NCBI GenBank assembly: GCA_964581365.1
Contig: CAZOOF010000013.1
Location: 1-45,650, forward strand
DNA length: 45,650 bases
From: JAITWN01 sp964581365
Lineage (GTDB): Bacteria; Pseudomonadota; Gammaproteobacteria; SZUA-140
Direction of reading: 5' to 3'
A model generated the notes under the pieces. It was not told the DNA's origin, made no database searches, and saw only the letters and a program-made list of their open reading frames with translations. Positions 34,596 to 42,264 of this stretch are shown one piece after another; the first letter of the stretch is position 1, and each line of letters begins with the position of its first letter. The position numbers were made by a program, and so were the translations under genes.

Positions 34596-36434
34596 ATGGC
34601 GGGCATGGGGATCGGGATCGTTATCGACAGCGCGGAGGCGCTGCGTCGCTGGCTGCAGGAGCGCAGCGTCCGCCCGCCGGCGGTGATGCGGCTCGGTCAG
34701 ATTCTGCTGCAGGCAGGCCTCATCGACGCCGCCGCGCTGGAGCGGGCGCTGGGGGCGCAGCGGATCGAGCGTAGGCAGCGGCTCGGCGGCATCCTCGTCG
34801 CGCAGGCGGCGATCGAAGCCTGGCAGCTGGAAGAAGGGCTCGCTGCCCAGGCCGGCATCGCGCGGGTCAGGCCAGCGGCGATGGACCTCGATACGGAAGC
34901 CCTCGCCGCGTTGTCGTCCGACTTCGCCATCCGTCACCAGGTCATGCCGCTAGCCTGTCAGGGCGGGGCGTTGGTGGTGGCGATGCCCAATCCTTTCGAC
35001 ACCGCGGTACTCGATCAACTGCGTTTCCGCTCCGGCAGGGAAATCGTTCCCGCGCTGGCGTCTCCCGCTGATATCGCCCTGGCTCATTCACGTTACTACA
35101 GCCGAGCGGAAGAGGCCGAGGCCGCGCAGGCCAGTGATGAGCCGCCCGGCCCCGATCCCGCCGCTCAGGCAATGGCGCGCCCGATCGTGCATCTGTTCGA
35201 ATCGATCGTGCGCGAGGCAGTGCTCACCGGAGCCTCGGACATCAATATCCGCCCGGAACCAGCCCGCATCGCCGTCCATTGCCGGATCGATGGACGCCTG
35301 CGGGAGCTGCGCGCGCTGCCGCGCCGTCTGCTTCCCGCGCTGGTCAGCCGGGTGAAGGTGATCGGACGCATGGACATCGCCGAACGCCGTCTACCCCAGG
35401 AGGGCGGGGCGCGATTCCGTTGCGGCGAGCGCATGGTGGATCTGCGCATCTCGGTGATTCCGGCCGTGGACGGCGAAAGCGTGGTGATCAGGATTCTCGA
35501 TCGCTCGGCGGCGCTCAGGCCGCTGTGCGAACTCGGTTTGCGCAGTGCGGATGAAGAGCGGATACGGCGCATTCTGCAGGCTCCGCACGGGCTGTTTCTC
35601 ATTTGCGGGCCGACCGGCGCCGGCAAGTCGACCAGCCTCTATGCCGTGCTCAATGAACTTCGCGGACGCGGCCTGCATCTGCTCACCGCCGAGGATCCGG
35701 TCGAATACCGTATGGAGGGTATCGAGCAGGTGCAGATCGCCGAGCGCATCGGCTTCACTTTCGCTGAAGTGCTGCGACGCTTTCTGCGCCATGATCCGGA
35801 CGTGATCATGATCGGCGAGATCCGTGATGCCGAAACGGCGGCCATCGCCTGTCGCGCAGCGCTCACCGGCCACCTGGTGCTGAGCTCGCTGCATACCAAT
35901 GATGCGGCGAGCGCAGTGATGCGTCTGGTCGACATGGGCGTCGAGCGCTACACCGTCGCTGCGATCCTGCGCGGGGTGATGGCTCAGCGCCTGATCCGGC
36001 TGCGCTGCCGGCACTGCGCGCCGGGCCAGGGCGGTCATTGCACCGCTTGCGGGGGCAGCGCGTATCGCGGCCGGCAGCTGGTGTGCGAGGTGCTGGAATG
36101 CGATGCGGCGCTGGCCCGACTGATCGAGTCCGGGGCGGGCGTCGATGCCATCAGCGCCCATGCCCACGGCGCGGGGATGGGCAGGGTGGCCGATCATGCG
36201 CGTGAGCTGCTCCGGCTGGGGCTGACGACGATAGAGGAAGTGGCGATGGTCGCCGGGAGGGACGCTGTCGAAGCAATGTCGCCGCTGGCGGGAGCCGGGC
36301 CTGGCACCAGCTCGGTGTCGATGGGCGGTCAGGATGCCGCAGGCACTGGCGAGACGCTGGACGGCGCTGCGTCGAGGATGCGACGCGCCGCTGCCAGTCC
36401 GCTGCGCACGGCGCCCTCCAGCGTCGCCGGGTAG
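34596..36434 (+). CDS. GspE/PilB-family secretion or pilus assembly ATPase with MshEN-type N-terminal motif
   Basis: A 612-residue hexameric-motor ATPase for type II secretion or type IV pili. Residues 32-55 match the MshEN c-di-GMP-binding pattern exactly (R-L-G ... G-L-I ... L ... L-x-x-Q). A second copy at 62-85 has Ala71-Ala72 in place of Gly-Leu. Then come Walker A G-P-T-G-A-G-K-S (338-345), the Asp box E-D-P-V-E (366-370), Walker B D-V-I-M-I-G-E (402-408), the His box S-S-L-H-T, and a zinc tetrad Cys471/474/482/485. No pseudopilin or GspF gene is adjacent. The start is uncertain: ATGs at 34596, 34605 and 34686 are in frame. The last 106 bp overlap hpnE tail to tail. Confidence 0.88.
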   Translation: MAGMGIGIVIDSAEALRRWLQERSVRPPAVMRLGQILLQAGLIDAAALERALGAQRIERRQRLGGILVAQAAIEAWQLEEGLAAQAGIARVRPAAMDLDTEALAALSSDFAIRHQVMPLACQGGALVVAMPNPFDTAVLDQLRFRSGREIVPALASPADIALAHSRYYSRAEEAEAAQASDEPPGPDPAAQAMARPIVHLFESIVREAVLTGASDINIRPEPARIAVHCRIDGRLRELRALPRRLLPALVSRVKVIGRMDIAERRLPQEGGARFRCGERMVDLRISVIPAVDGESVVIRILDRSAALRPLCELGLRSADEERIRRILQAPHGLFLICGPTGAGKSTSLYAVLNELRGRGLHLLTAEDPVEYRMEGIEQVQIAERIGFTFAEVLRRFLRHDPDVIMIGEIRDAETAAIACRAALTGHLVLSSLHTNDAASAVMRLVDMGVERYTVAAILRGVMAQRLIRLRCRHCAPGQGGHCTACGGSAYRGRQLVCEVLECDAALARLIESGAGVDAISAHAHGAGMGRVADHARELLRLGLTTIEEVAMVAGRDAVEAMSPLAGAGPGTSSVSMGGQDAAGTGETLDGAASRMRRAAASPLRTAPSSVAG

Positions 36435-37660
36435 CCGGTAGCGCTTGCATCACCCGCCAGATGGAGATTGGGCCAGGGAGTGGCGCTACCGGGCCGCAGC
36501 GCATCGATGCCGACCGTGGCAAAGAAAGTCGCGCGCTTTTCGCGCAGGACGTGGCCTTCGAGCGGGGCCGGCCAGTCGGGGTAGAGCGCTGCCAGCTCGG
36601 CGGCGACCCGTTCGATGAGCGCCTCAGCCGACAATTCAGGATGCGCGCTGCCGCTGATGACGACGCCCATCCATCCAGGGCGTCCGGTGCCGGCAAGGTC
36701 GCAAATCCACTGTCCGGTGCATTCGAGCATACCGATGAGCGGCGCGGGCAGGGAAACCGACGGCGGATAGCGCAGATACACGGTGCAGATCGGAGCGCTC
36801 TCGATGGCGGCAAATCGCTCGGCGATGGCTGACAGCGCCGGGTGAGGCCGCAGCAGGCGTTCGCAGGCGGCGGGCGGTAAGGCCAGGATGGCGTGATCGG
36901 CAGCGAGCTGCGCGCCATCGGCAAGCTGCACCGCGGTGAGGCGTCCGCCGCCGTCGATCAGCCGCATCGCGCGCGTGGCGGTCAGAATCGTACCGCCGCG
37001 CTCGAGGATGTAGGTCCGCGCCGGATCCGGAAGCTGGGCGCCGAGATCGGCGCATGCGATCAGCAGATCAGAGTCGGCCCGGCGGTGCGTGAAAGCGTCG
37101 ATGAGCACGCGGCGGAATATGCCGGCCGAGGCCTCATGGGGCCGCGCGTTGAGGGTGGCAAGGCATAGCGGCTCCCAGAGCCGGGAAATCAAGGCAGGAG
37201 ACTGCCCGTGGCGCCGCAGCAGTTCGGCGACGCTGCAATCGGGTACGTCGGGTGCAAAGGAGCGCAGCGCGAGGCACAGGCGAAGAGCCCGGAGCTTGTC
37301 GGACAGCGGCAGACCGCGGGCGGTGAGCAGGCCGGCGAGCAGATGAAGCGGCGCCGGCAGGCGCGGCAGGCGCATGCGGAGATCGCTGCCGGACGGCGCC
37401 CGCATCCAGAGCTCGAGGGGGCGGCGGTCGAACACACTATCTTCCGCCACACCCAGCACATCGAGCAGGCGCAGCAGTTCGCGGTAGGCGCCGATCACCA
37501 GATGCTGACCATTGTCGCCGTGGCGGTCCCGCTGGCGCACGCACCGCGCGCGGCCGCCGAGTTCAGGGGCGGCTTCCACCAGGGTGACGGGGAGCCCGTG
37601 CCGGGCGAGTTCGACGGCGGCGGCGAGTCCCGCCCAGCCGCCTCCGACAACGACGTTCAC
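36329..37660 (-). CDS. hpnE: Hydroxysqualene dehydroxylase HpnE
   Basis: An FAD-dependent enzyme that reduces hydroxysqualene to squalene, the last step of the HpnCDE route. The 443-residue protein starts N-V-V-V-G-G-G-W-A-G-L-A-A-A (dinucleotide-binding fold), then V-E-A-A-x-x-L-G-G-R-A. It ends with the family L-A-G-D-A-x-x-T-G-Y-P-A-T-L-E-G-A. I chose the GTG at 37660 because it overlaps the hpnD stop codon as GTGA; the frame is open to 37732. It is the last gene of the leftward run, and its 3' end overlaps the ATPase gene by 106 bp. Confidence 0.9.
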   Translation of the reverse strand: MNVVVGGGWAGLAAAVELARHGLPVTLVEAAPELGGRARCVRQRDRHGDNGQHLVIGAYRELLRLLDVLGVAEDSVFDRRPLELWMRAPSGSDLRMRLPRLPAPLHLLAGLLTARGLPLSDKLRALRLCLALRSFAPDVPDCSVAELLRRHGQSPALISRLWEPLCLATLNARPHEASAGIFRRVLIDAFTHRRADSDLLIACADLGAQLPDPARTYILERGGTILTATRAMRLIDGGGRLTAVQLADGAQLAADHAILALPPAACERLLRPHPALSAIAERFAAIESAPICTVYLRYPPSVSLPAPLIGMLECTGQWICDLAGTGRPGWMGVVISGSAHPELSAEALIERVAAELAALYPDWPAPLEGHVLREKRATFFATVGIDALRPGSATPWPNLHLAGDASATGYPATLEGAVRSGLAAARRILDAAPSSVSPVPAAS

Positions 37661-38532
37661 GTTGCCCGCGCGGTCTTCTGCAGCCGTCGGTGGCGCGCCT
37701 TTTCCTGGCGCACGGTCTTCCACGCCAGCCACAGCTTGCGGATGGGGGTCAGACTGACGCGGCGCTCGAGGACCCGGAAACCGTCGCGTTCGATCTCCTC
37801 GAGCGTGGCCGAATAGATTGCTGCCATCGCCAGACCTGCGCGCTGAGCGTAGCGATCGGCTTCCGGAAGCAGCTCGAAGGCGCGCCGGTAATGCTCACGC
37901 GCGCGCTCGGCCTGAAAGCGGAGCAGGGCTTCGATGCGCTCGTTGCTGCGATTGCCCATGATTTCGCTCACGCCCACCCCGAAGCGCTCCAGTTCGTCGA
38001 GCGGAATGTACAGGCGGCCACGCCGCGAGTCCTCGCCGACATCCCGCAGAATATTGGTCAACTGGAACGCCATGCCGAGTTGATGCGCGTAGCGGCTGGT
38101 ATGACGATCGGTGCTGCCGAAGATCTCCGCGGACATGATGCCGACGATGCTCGCCACCCGGTGACAATAGAGGCTGAGCTCGCGGAAGCTCGGATAACTG
38201 TCATGATCGAGATCCATCTCCATGCCGTCGATGATCTCGAGGAAATGTTCCCGCGGCAGGTTGTAGCGGGAGATGGGCTCGGCCAGCGCGCGCGTCACCG
38301 GATGCTGCGGAGATCCGGCGAAGAGCCGGTCGACTTCCTCGCGCCACCAGTTCAGCTTGATGCGCGCGATCTCCGGCTCGATGTTCGAATCGACGACATC
38401 ATCGACTTCGCGGCAGAAGGCATAAAGGGCAGTGATGGCCAGGCGCTGCGGGGGCGGCAGAAACAGAAAGCTGTAATAGAAGCTGGATCCGCTGCGGGCC
38501 GCCTTGTCCTGACAGTATTGCTCGGGCGTCAT
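37657..38532 (-). CDS. hpnD: Presqualene diphosphate synthase HpnD
   Basis: Couples two farnesyl diphosphates into presqualene diphosphate. The 291-residue squalene/phytoene-synthase-family protein has the first Asp-rich motif at R-E-V-D-D-V-V-D, a Y-C-x-x-V-A-x-x-V-G segment, and the second motif Q-L-T-N-I-L-R-D-V-G-E-D, then G-R-L-Y-I-P. The A-I-Y-S-A-T-L-E-E-I region is typical of HpnD. The ATG at 38532 is the family start. A GGGGTCAGACCCC inverted repeat separates it from hpnC upstream. The 4-bp overlap with hpnE suggests coupled translation. Confidence 0.92.
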   Translation of the reverse strand: MTPEQYCQDKAARSGSSFYYSFLFLPPPQRLAITALYAFCREVDDVVDSNIEPEIARIKLNWWREEVDRLFAGSPQHPVTRALAEPISRYNLPREHFLEIIDGMEMDLDHDSYPSFRELSLYCHRVASIVGIMSAEIFGSTDRHTSRYAHQLGMAFQLTNILRDVGEDSRRGRLYIPLDELERFGVGVSEIMGNRSNERIEALLRFQAERAREHYRRAFELLPEADRYAQRAGLAMAAIYSATLEEIERDGFRVLERRVSLTPIRKLWLAWKTVRQEKARHRRLQKTARAT

Positions 38533-38589
38533 GGAGACACAGGGTAATGGGAAACGGCCGCAGGGGCAAAGGTTGGTGCAAAGAGCAAT

Positions 38590-38635
38590 GGGGTCAGACC
38601 CCAATGTGGTGGCATGCGGTTTGGGGTCTGACCCC
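38590..38635. repeat. Inverted pair of GGGGTCAGACCCC palindromes between hpnC and hpnD
   Basis: GGGGTCAGACCCC (38590-38602) and its reverse complement GGGGTCTGACCCC (38623-38635) are each near-palindromic themselves and together form a larger hairpin with a 20-base loop. The element starts one base past the hpnC stop codon. It resembles the hairpin at 14235-14264 and probably belongs to the same dispersed family. Confidence 0.85.
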
Positions 38636-38636
38636 G

Positions 38637-39530
38637 TTATCCCTGCCGGTGTTTCGGGCCGGTGATGGTCTGCCACATGACGGCGATCCAGTCGCTGCGC
38701 TGCAGGCGTGGCCGGAAGAACACATTCTCGCGTTCGCGGGCGATGCAATCCAGGATGCGTCCCGCTGCGAGCACGATCATGCGCAACTCCAGACCGATGC
38801 GCCCCGGCAGGCGCCAGGCGAGTGGAGCGCCGCGATCGAGCAGACTGCGCGCCCGGACCGCCTGCAGCTCGATCAGTCTCAGCATCGCGTCGTCGGTGAT
38901 CCGGTGGGCAAAATGCGCTTCGCCGACGCCACAGGCCGCCATCTCGTCGAGCGGAACGTAGATGCGGTCGTTTTCATCGAAGTCCTGGCCGAGGTCCTGC
39001 AGGAAGTTGATCAGTTGCAGGGCGGTACAGATGTCATCGGATTGGGCGAGATCCTCGTCGCTCGTGTGCCCGAACAGATGCAGCAACAGCCTGCCCACCG
39101 GATTGGCCGAACGGTGGCAGTAATCGAGCAGGTCCGCGCTGTCGGCGTAGCGGCGCTTGGTGACGTCCTGAGTGAAGGCGTCGAGCAGATCGCGGAACGG
39201 CGCGATCGGCAGCTCATGGCGCGCCAGCACATCGGCGAGCGCGATGAAAACCGGATCATCGACAGGCTCGCCCCGGCTCAGCGCATCGAGATGTCGACGC
39301 CAGGCATCGAGCAGTGCCAGCCGTTCACTCTCCGCGCGATCTCCTTCATCAGCGTAGTCATCGGCAGTGCGGGCAAAGGCGTAGATTGCCGCCACCGGCG
39401 CGCGCAAGGGAGCGGGGAGGGCGTGCGATGCCACCGGAAAGTTCTCGTAATGGCCGGCAGCCATGCGCAGGCAATGCGCATAGGCGTCGCGCAGGCGCGT
39501 CGTGGCGCCGGGATCGCTGGGGATGCTCAT
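38637..39530 (-). CDS. hpnC: Squalene synthase-family protein HpnC
   Basis: Converts presqualene diphosphate to hydroxysqualene. The 297-residue protein is of the squalene/phytoene-synthase family, with a first motif R-T-A-D-D-Y-A-D-E-G-D and Y-C-x-x-S-A-N-P-V-G-R-L. Its second motif is L-Q-L-I-N-F-L-Q-D-L-G-Q-D-F, and it ends F-F-R-P-R-L-Q-R-S-D-W, as in HpnC rather than HpnD. It starts 39 bp after the rmuC stop on the same strand. No squalene-hopene cyclase (hpnF/shc) is in the window, so the hopanoid end product is inferred. Confidence 0.92.
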   Translation of the reverse strand: MSIPSDPGATTRLRDAYAHCLRMAAGHYENFPVASHALPAPLRAPVAAIYAFARTADDYADEGDRAESERLALLDAWRRHLDALSRGEPVDDPVFIALADVLARHELPIAPFRDLLDAFTQDVTKRRYADSADLLDYCHRSANPVGRLLLHLFGHTSDEDLAQSDDICTALQLINFLQDLGQDFDENDRIYVPLDEMAACGVGEAHFAHRITDDAMLRLIELQAVRARSLLDRGAPLAWRLPGRIGLELRMIVLAAGRILDCIARERENVFFRPRLQRSDWIAVMWQTITGPKHRQG

Positions 39531-39569
39531 CAGGATGTCGCCGGCCTGGCCGGTCGACCGGCAGTGACT

Positions 39570-40838
39570 TTACTCTGCATGTTCGTCGACGATGCGGCGT
39601 ACCGCCTTGTCTATCTGCTCAGGCGGATCGAGCTCGCGCGCGGCCTTGATGCCCATCTCGGGGAACTTGCGCGCGCCGGGGAGCACCTGGCGCTCGAAGG
39701 AGCCCACCGCGCGATTGTAGTGCTCGAGGCTGTCGCCCAGATGCTTGCCCACGCGCACGAGGTGGGAGCTGAAGGTGCACAGGCGCTTGTACAGATCTTC
39801 GCCCAGATCGCGGATGCGCTCCGCATTCTCGGTGAGCGCCTGCTGGTTCCAGCCATAGGCAACCGCGCGCAGCAGCGCAATCAGACTGCTCGGGGTGGCG
39901 AGGATGACTTTGCGCCGCAGTGCTTCCTCGAGCAGCGTGGAATCGATGTCGAGCGCTGAACTCAGGAAGTGTTCGCCCGGAATGAAGAGCACGACGAAAT
40001 CCGGGCTATTGCGGAACTGGCTCCAGTAGCTCTTGCTCGCCAGTTCGAGCACCCGCTCGCGCATCTTGCGGGCGTGACGCTCCAGGTACTCGCGCCGGGT
40101 CGCTTCATCCGCCGCTTCGACCGCGCTCAAATAGGCATCGAGCGGCGTCTTGACGTCGATGACGATCTCCCGTCCACCGGGCATGCGGATGATCATGTCG
40201 GGGCGCACCGCGCCGTCCTCGGTGCGGGTGTGCTCCTGCTCATAGAAATCGCAGTAGGCGACCATTCCGGCGAGCTCGACCAGGCGCTTCAGCGTCATCT
40301 CGCCCCATTGTCCGCGGACCTCGGGACGCCGCAGCGCCTGGACCAGATTGCGGGTCTCGCCGTGCAGCATCTGCTGTGTCTGGGCGAGCATCTCCAGGTG
40401 ACGGCTGATGGAACCGTAGGCTTCCTTGCGCTCGCGCTCGATCTCGTGGATCTGTACCCGGGTTTTCTCGAGCATCTCCTTGATCGGGGTGACCAGGGTC
40501 TCCACCGCCTGTTCCTTGCGCGCCAGCTCGTGCTTGGCCTCGAGATGGAACTGCTTGAGGTTCTCCTGGGCGAGACGCAGGAACTCGGCGCTGTTGTGCT
40601 TGAGCGCTTCGCTGGACAGAGCGCTGAAGGTATCGCGCAACTGCACCCGGGCCTGCTCCAGCGCCTCCTGGCGTTCGAGCGCATTGCGCCGTTCCATATC
40701 GACAGTGGTGGTGAGTTCGGCGTTCTGCAGCCTCAGCTGGGTGATGCGCCGCTGAGCCAGCAGATGCGCGCCGAAGGCGCCGACCAGGGCGGCCAGCAGC
40801 GCGACGACGGTCAGGGTGATGATGAACTCGGTGCTCAT
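39570..40838 (-). CDS. rmuC: DNA recombination protein RmuC
   Basis: The RmuC family is linked to limiting recombination/inversion at short inverted repeats. It is predicted to have a nuclease-like core, but its biochemistry is poorly defined. The 422-residue protein has an N-terminal membrane anchor (about 4-26) and a long coiled coil to about 160. The conserved domain follows, with R-G-Q-W-G-E, R-P-D-M-I-I, I-V-I-D-V-K-T-P-L and F-I-P-G-E. The ATG at 40838 overlaps the mupP stop as ATGA; the frame is open upstream to 41270. Confidence 0.94.
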   Translation of the reverse strand: MSTEFIITLTVVALLAALVGAFGAHLLAQRRITQLRLQNAELTTTVDMERRNALERQEALEQARVQLRDTFSALSSEALKHNSAEFLRLAQENLKQFHLEAKHELARKEQAVETLVTPIKEMLEKTRVQIHEIERERKEAYGSISRHLEMLAQTQQMLHGETRNLVQALRRPEVRGQWGEMTLKRLVELAGMVAYCDFYEQEHTRTEDGAVRPDMIIRMPGGREIVIDVKTPLDAYLSAVEAADEATRREYLERHARKMRERVLELASKSYWSQFRNSPDFVVLFIPGEHFLSSALDIDSTLLEEALRRKVILATPSSLIALLRAVAYGWNQQALTENAERIRDLGEDLYKRLCTFSSHLVRVGKHLGDSLEHYNRAVGSFERQVLPGARKFPEMGIKAARELDPPEQIDKAVRRIVDEHAE

Positions 40839-41563
40839 GGGCGGGCGAGGGCGGTCGGTTCGAGCCAGTCCAGGATCTGTGCCGGGTGATCGATGAGCGC
40901 GTCCGCCATCCAGTCCTCGGGGCGGTCGCTGCTTGCCAGGTAACCGAAGGCGGCAACCAGGGTGCGCATGCCCGCCCGGCGTCCGGCCTCGATGTCGCGC
41001 AGCGCGTCGCCGACGTAGAGACAGGAGGCGGCGGGCGTGTCGAGCGTGCGCGCGGCATGCAGCAGTGGCTCGGGATGAGGCTTCGGCCGGGTCGTGGTAT
41101 CGCCGCAGACGACACAGGCGGCGCGGGCATCGAGGCCGATCGCCGCAAGCAGGGGGTGCGTGAAGCGCTCCGGCTTGTTGGTCACCACGCCCCAGCACAA
41201 TCCACGGCCTTCGACCTCGGCGAGCACTTCGTCCATGCCGGGGAATAGGCGGCTTTCCCGGGCCAGGCATCCGGCATAGATGTCGAGAAAGCGCGTCCGC
41301 AAGGGCTCGAAGCGCGGATCGTCCTCGAGCAGGCCGAAGCCCAGACGGATGAGCGCGCGCGCGCCGTGCGACACATGCGGGCGGACGATAGCGGGAGCGA
41401 TCTCGGGAAGGCCGTTCTCGCGGCGCAGCGCGTTAAGGGCTCCGGTCATGTCGGGCGCAGTGTCGACCAGCGTGCCGTCCAGATCGAGCAGCAGACAGCG
41501 GGACAGCGAGGCCGCCCGCGGCGCGACCCGCCGGGCGCCGGCGGGAGAGTCACCGCCCATCAT
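40835..41563 (-). CDS. mupP: HAD phosphatase, probable N-acetylmuramic acid 6-phosphate phosphatase MupP
   Basis: A 242-residue HAD hydrolase with L-D-L-D-G-T-L-V-D-T-A-P-D (nucleophile Asp), V-T-N-K-P, K-P-H-P-E-P and V-G-D-A-L-R-D. It would read as phosphoglycolate phosphatase by similarity alone. Its place after ubiG and near mtaD, mtnA and gyrA matches Pseudomonas MupP, which dephosphorylates MurNAc-6-P in cell-wall recycling. That function is inferred from position. There are 4-bp ATGA overlaps with ubiG upstream and rmuC downstream. Two consecutive ATG codons open the frame; the first overlaps the ubiG stop. Confidence 0.82.
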   Translation of the reverse strand: MMGGDSPAGARRVAPRAASLSRCLLLDLDGTLVDTAPDMTGALNALRRENGLPEIAPAIVRPHVSHGARALIRLGFGLLEDDPRFEPLRTRFLDIYAGCLARESRLFPGMDEVLAEVEGRGLCWGVVTNKPERFTHPLLAAIGLDARAACVVCGDTTTRPKPHPEPLLHAARTLDTPAASCLYVGDALRDIEAGRRAGMRTLVAAFGYLASSDRPEDWMADALIDHPAQILDWLEPTALARP

Positions 41564-42264
41564 GCCGGCCTGACAGCGTGAACGAGATAGTTGACCGCAA
41601 CGTCATCGGAAATCGAGAAGCGATCGCGCAGGGGGTTGTAGGAGATGCCGCTGATGTTGCGCAGTTCGAGCCCGGCTTCACGCAGCCAGAGCGCAAGCTC
41701 CGAAGGCCGGATGAAGCGCGCATAGTCGTGAGTACCTTTCGGCAGCACGCGCGTCACGTATTCGGCGCCGACGATCGCGAACAGCCAGGACTTCGGCGTC
41801 CGGTTCAGCGTCGAGAAAAACAGGTCTCCTCCCGGACGCACCATGCGCGCGCAGGCGGCGACCAGGGATGCCGGATCAGGGACGTGTTCGAGTAGCTCCA
41901 TGCAGGTCACCGCGTCCGCGGCTCCCGGCGCTTCGCGGGCATGGTCCTCGGCCGCAATGCAGCGATAGTCGATACGCAGTCCGCTCTCGATCATGTGCAT
42001 GCGGGCTACCGACAGCGCCGCCTCTGCCAGATCGATGCCGATCACCCGTGCATCGCGCGCTGCCATGCTCTCGGCCAGAATGCCGCCGCCGCAACCGACG
42101 TCGACGACATTGGCATCGTGCAGCCGGGTGCGCGACGCGACATAGTCGAGGCGCAGCGGATTGAGGCGATGCAGCGGCTTGAAGGCTCCCTCCGGATCCC
42201 ACCAGCGCGCGGCCATCGCGTCGAACTTGGCGACTTCGGTCTGATCGATGTTTGCGGTGTTCAT
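41560..42264 (-). CDS. ubiG: Ubiquinone biosynthesis O-methyltransferase UbiG
   Basis: SAM-dependent enzyme carrying out both O-methylation steps of ubiquinone synthesis. The 234-residue protein has the typical N-terminal F-x-x-x-A-x-x-W-W-D-P-x-G-x-F-K-P-L-H, SAM motif I V-D-V-G-C-G-G-G-I-L-A-E, a motif near C-M-E-L-L-E-H-V-P-D and the later N-R-T-P-K-S-W-L. It overlaps mtaD upstream and mupP downstream by 4 bp each (ATGA), so the three are almost certainly one translationally coupled operon. Confidence 0.95.
   Translation of the reverse strand: MNTANIDQTEVAKFDAMAARWWDPEGAFKPLHRLNPLRLDYVASRTRLHDANVVDVGCGGGILAESMAARDARVIGIDLAEAALSVARMHMIESGLRIDYRCIAAEDHAREAPGAADAVTCMELLEHVPDPASLVAACARMVRPGGDLFFSTLNRTPKSWLFAIVGAEYVTRVLPKGTHDYARFIRPSELALWLREAGLELRNISGISYNPLRDRFSISDDVAVNYLVHAVRPA

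Noticed and set aside
40835..41563. Naming the HAD gene phosphoglycolate phosphatase (gph)
   Set aside because: The motifs alone allow it, but the ubiG-linked position matches MupP better. I kept MupP as probable rather than certain.
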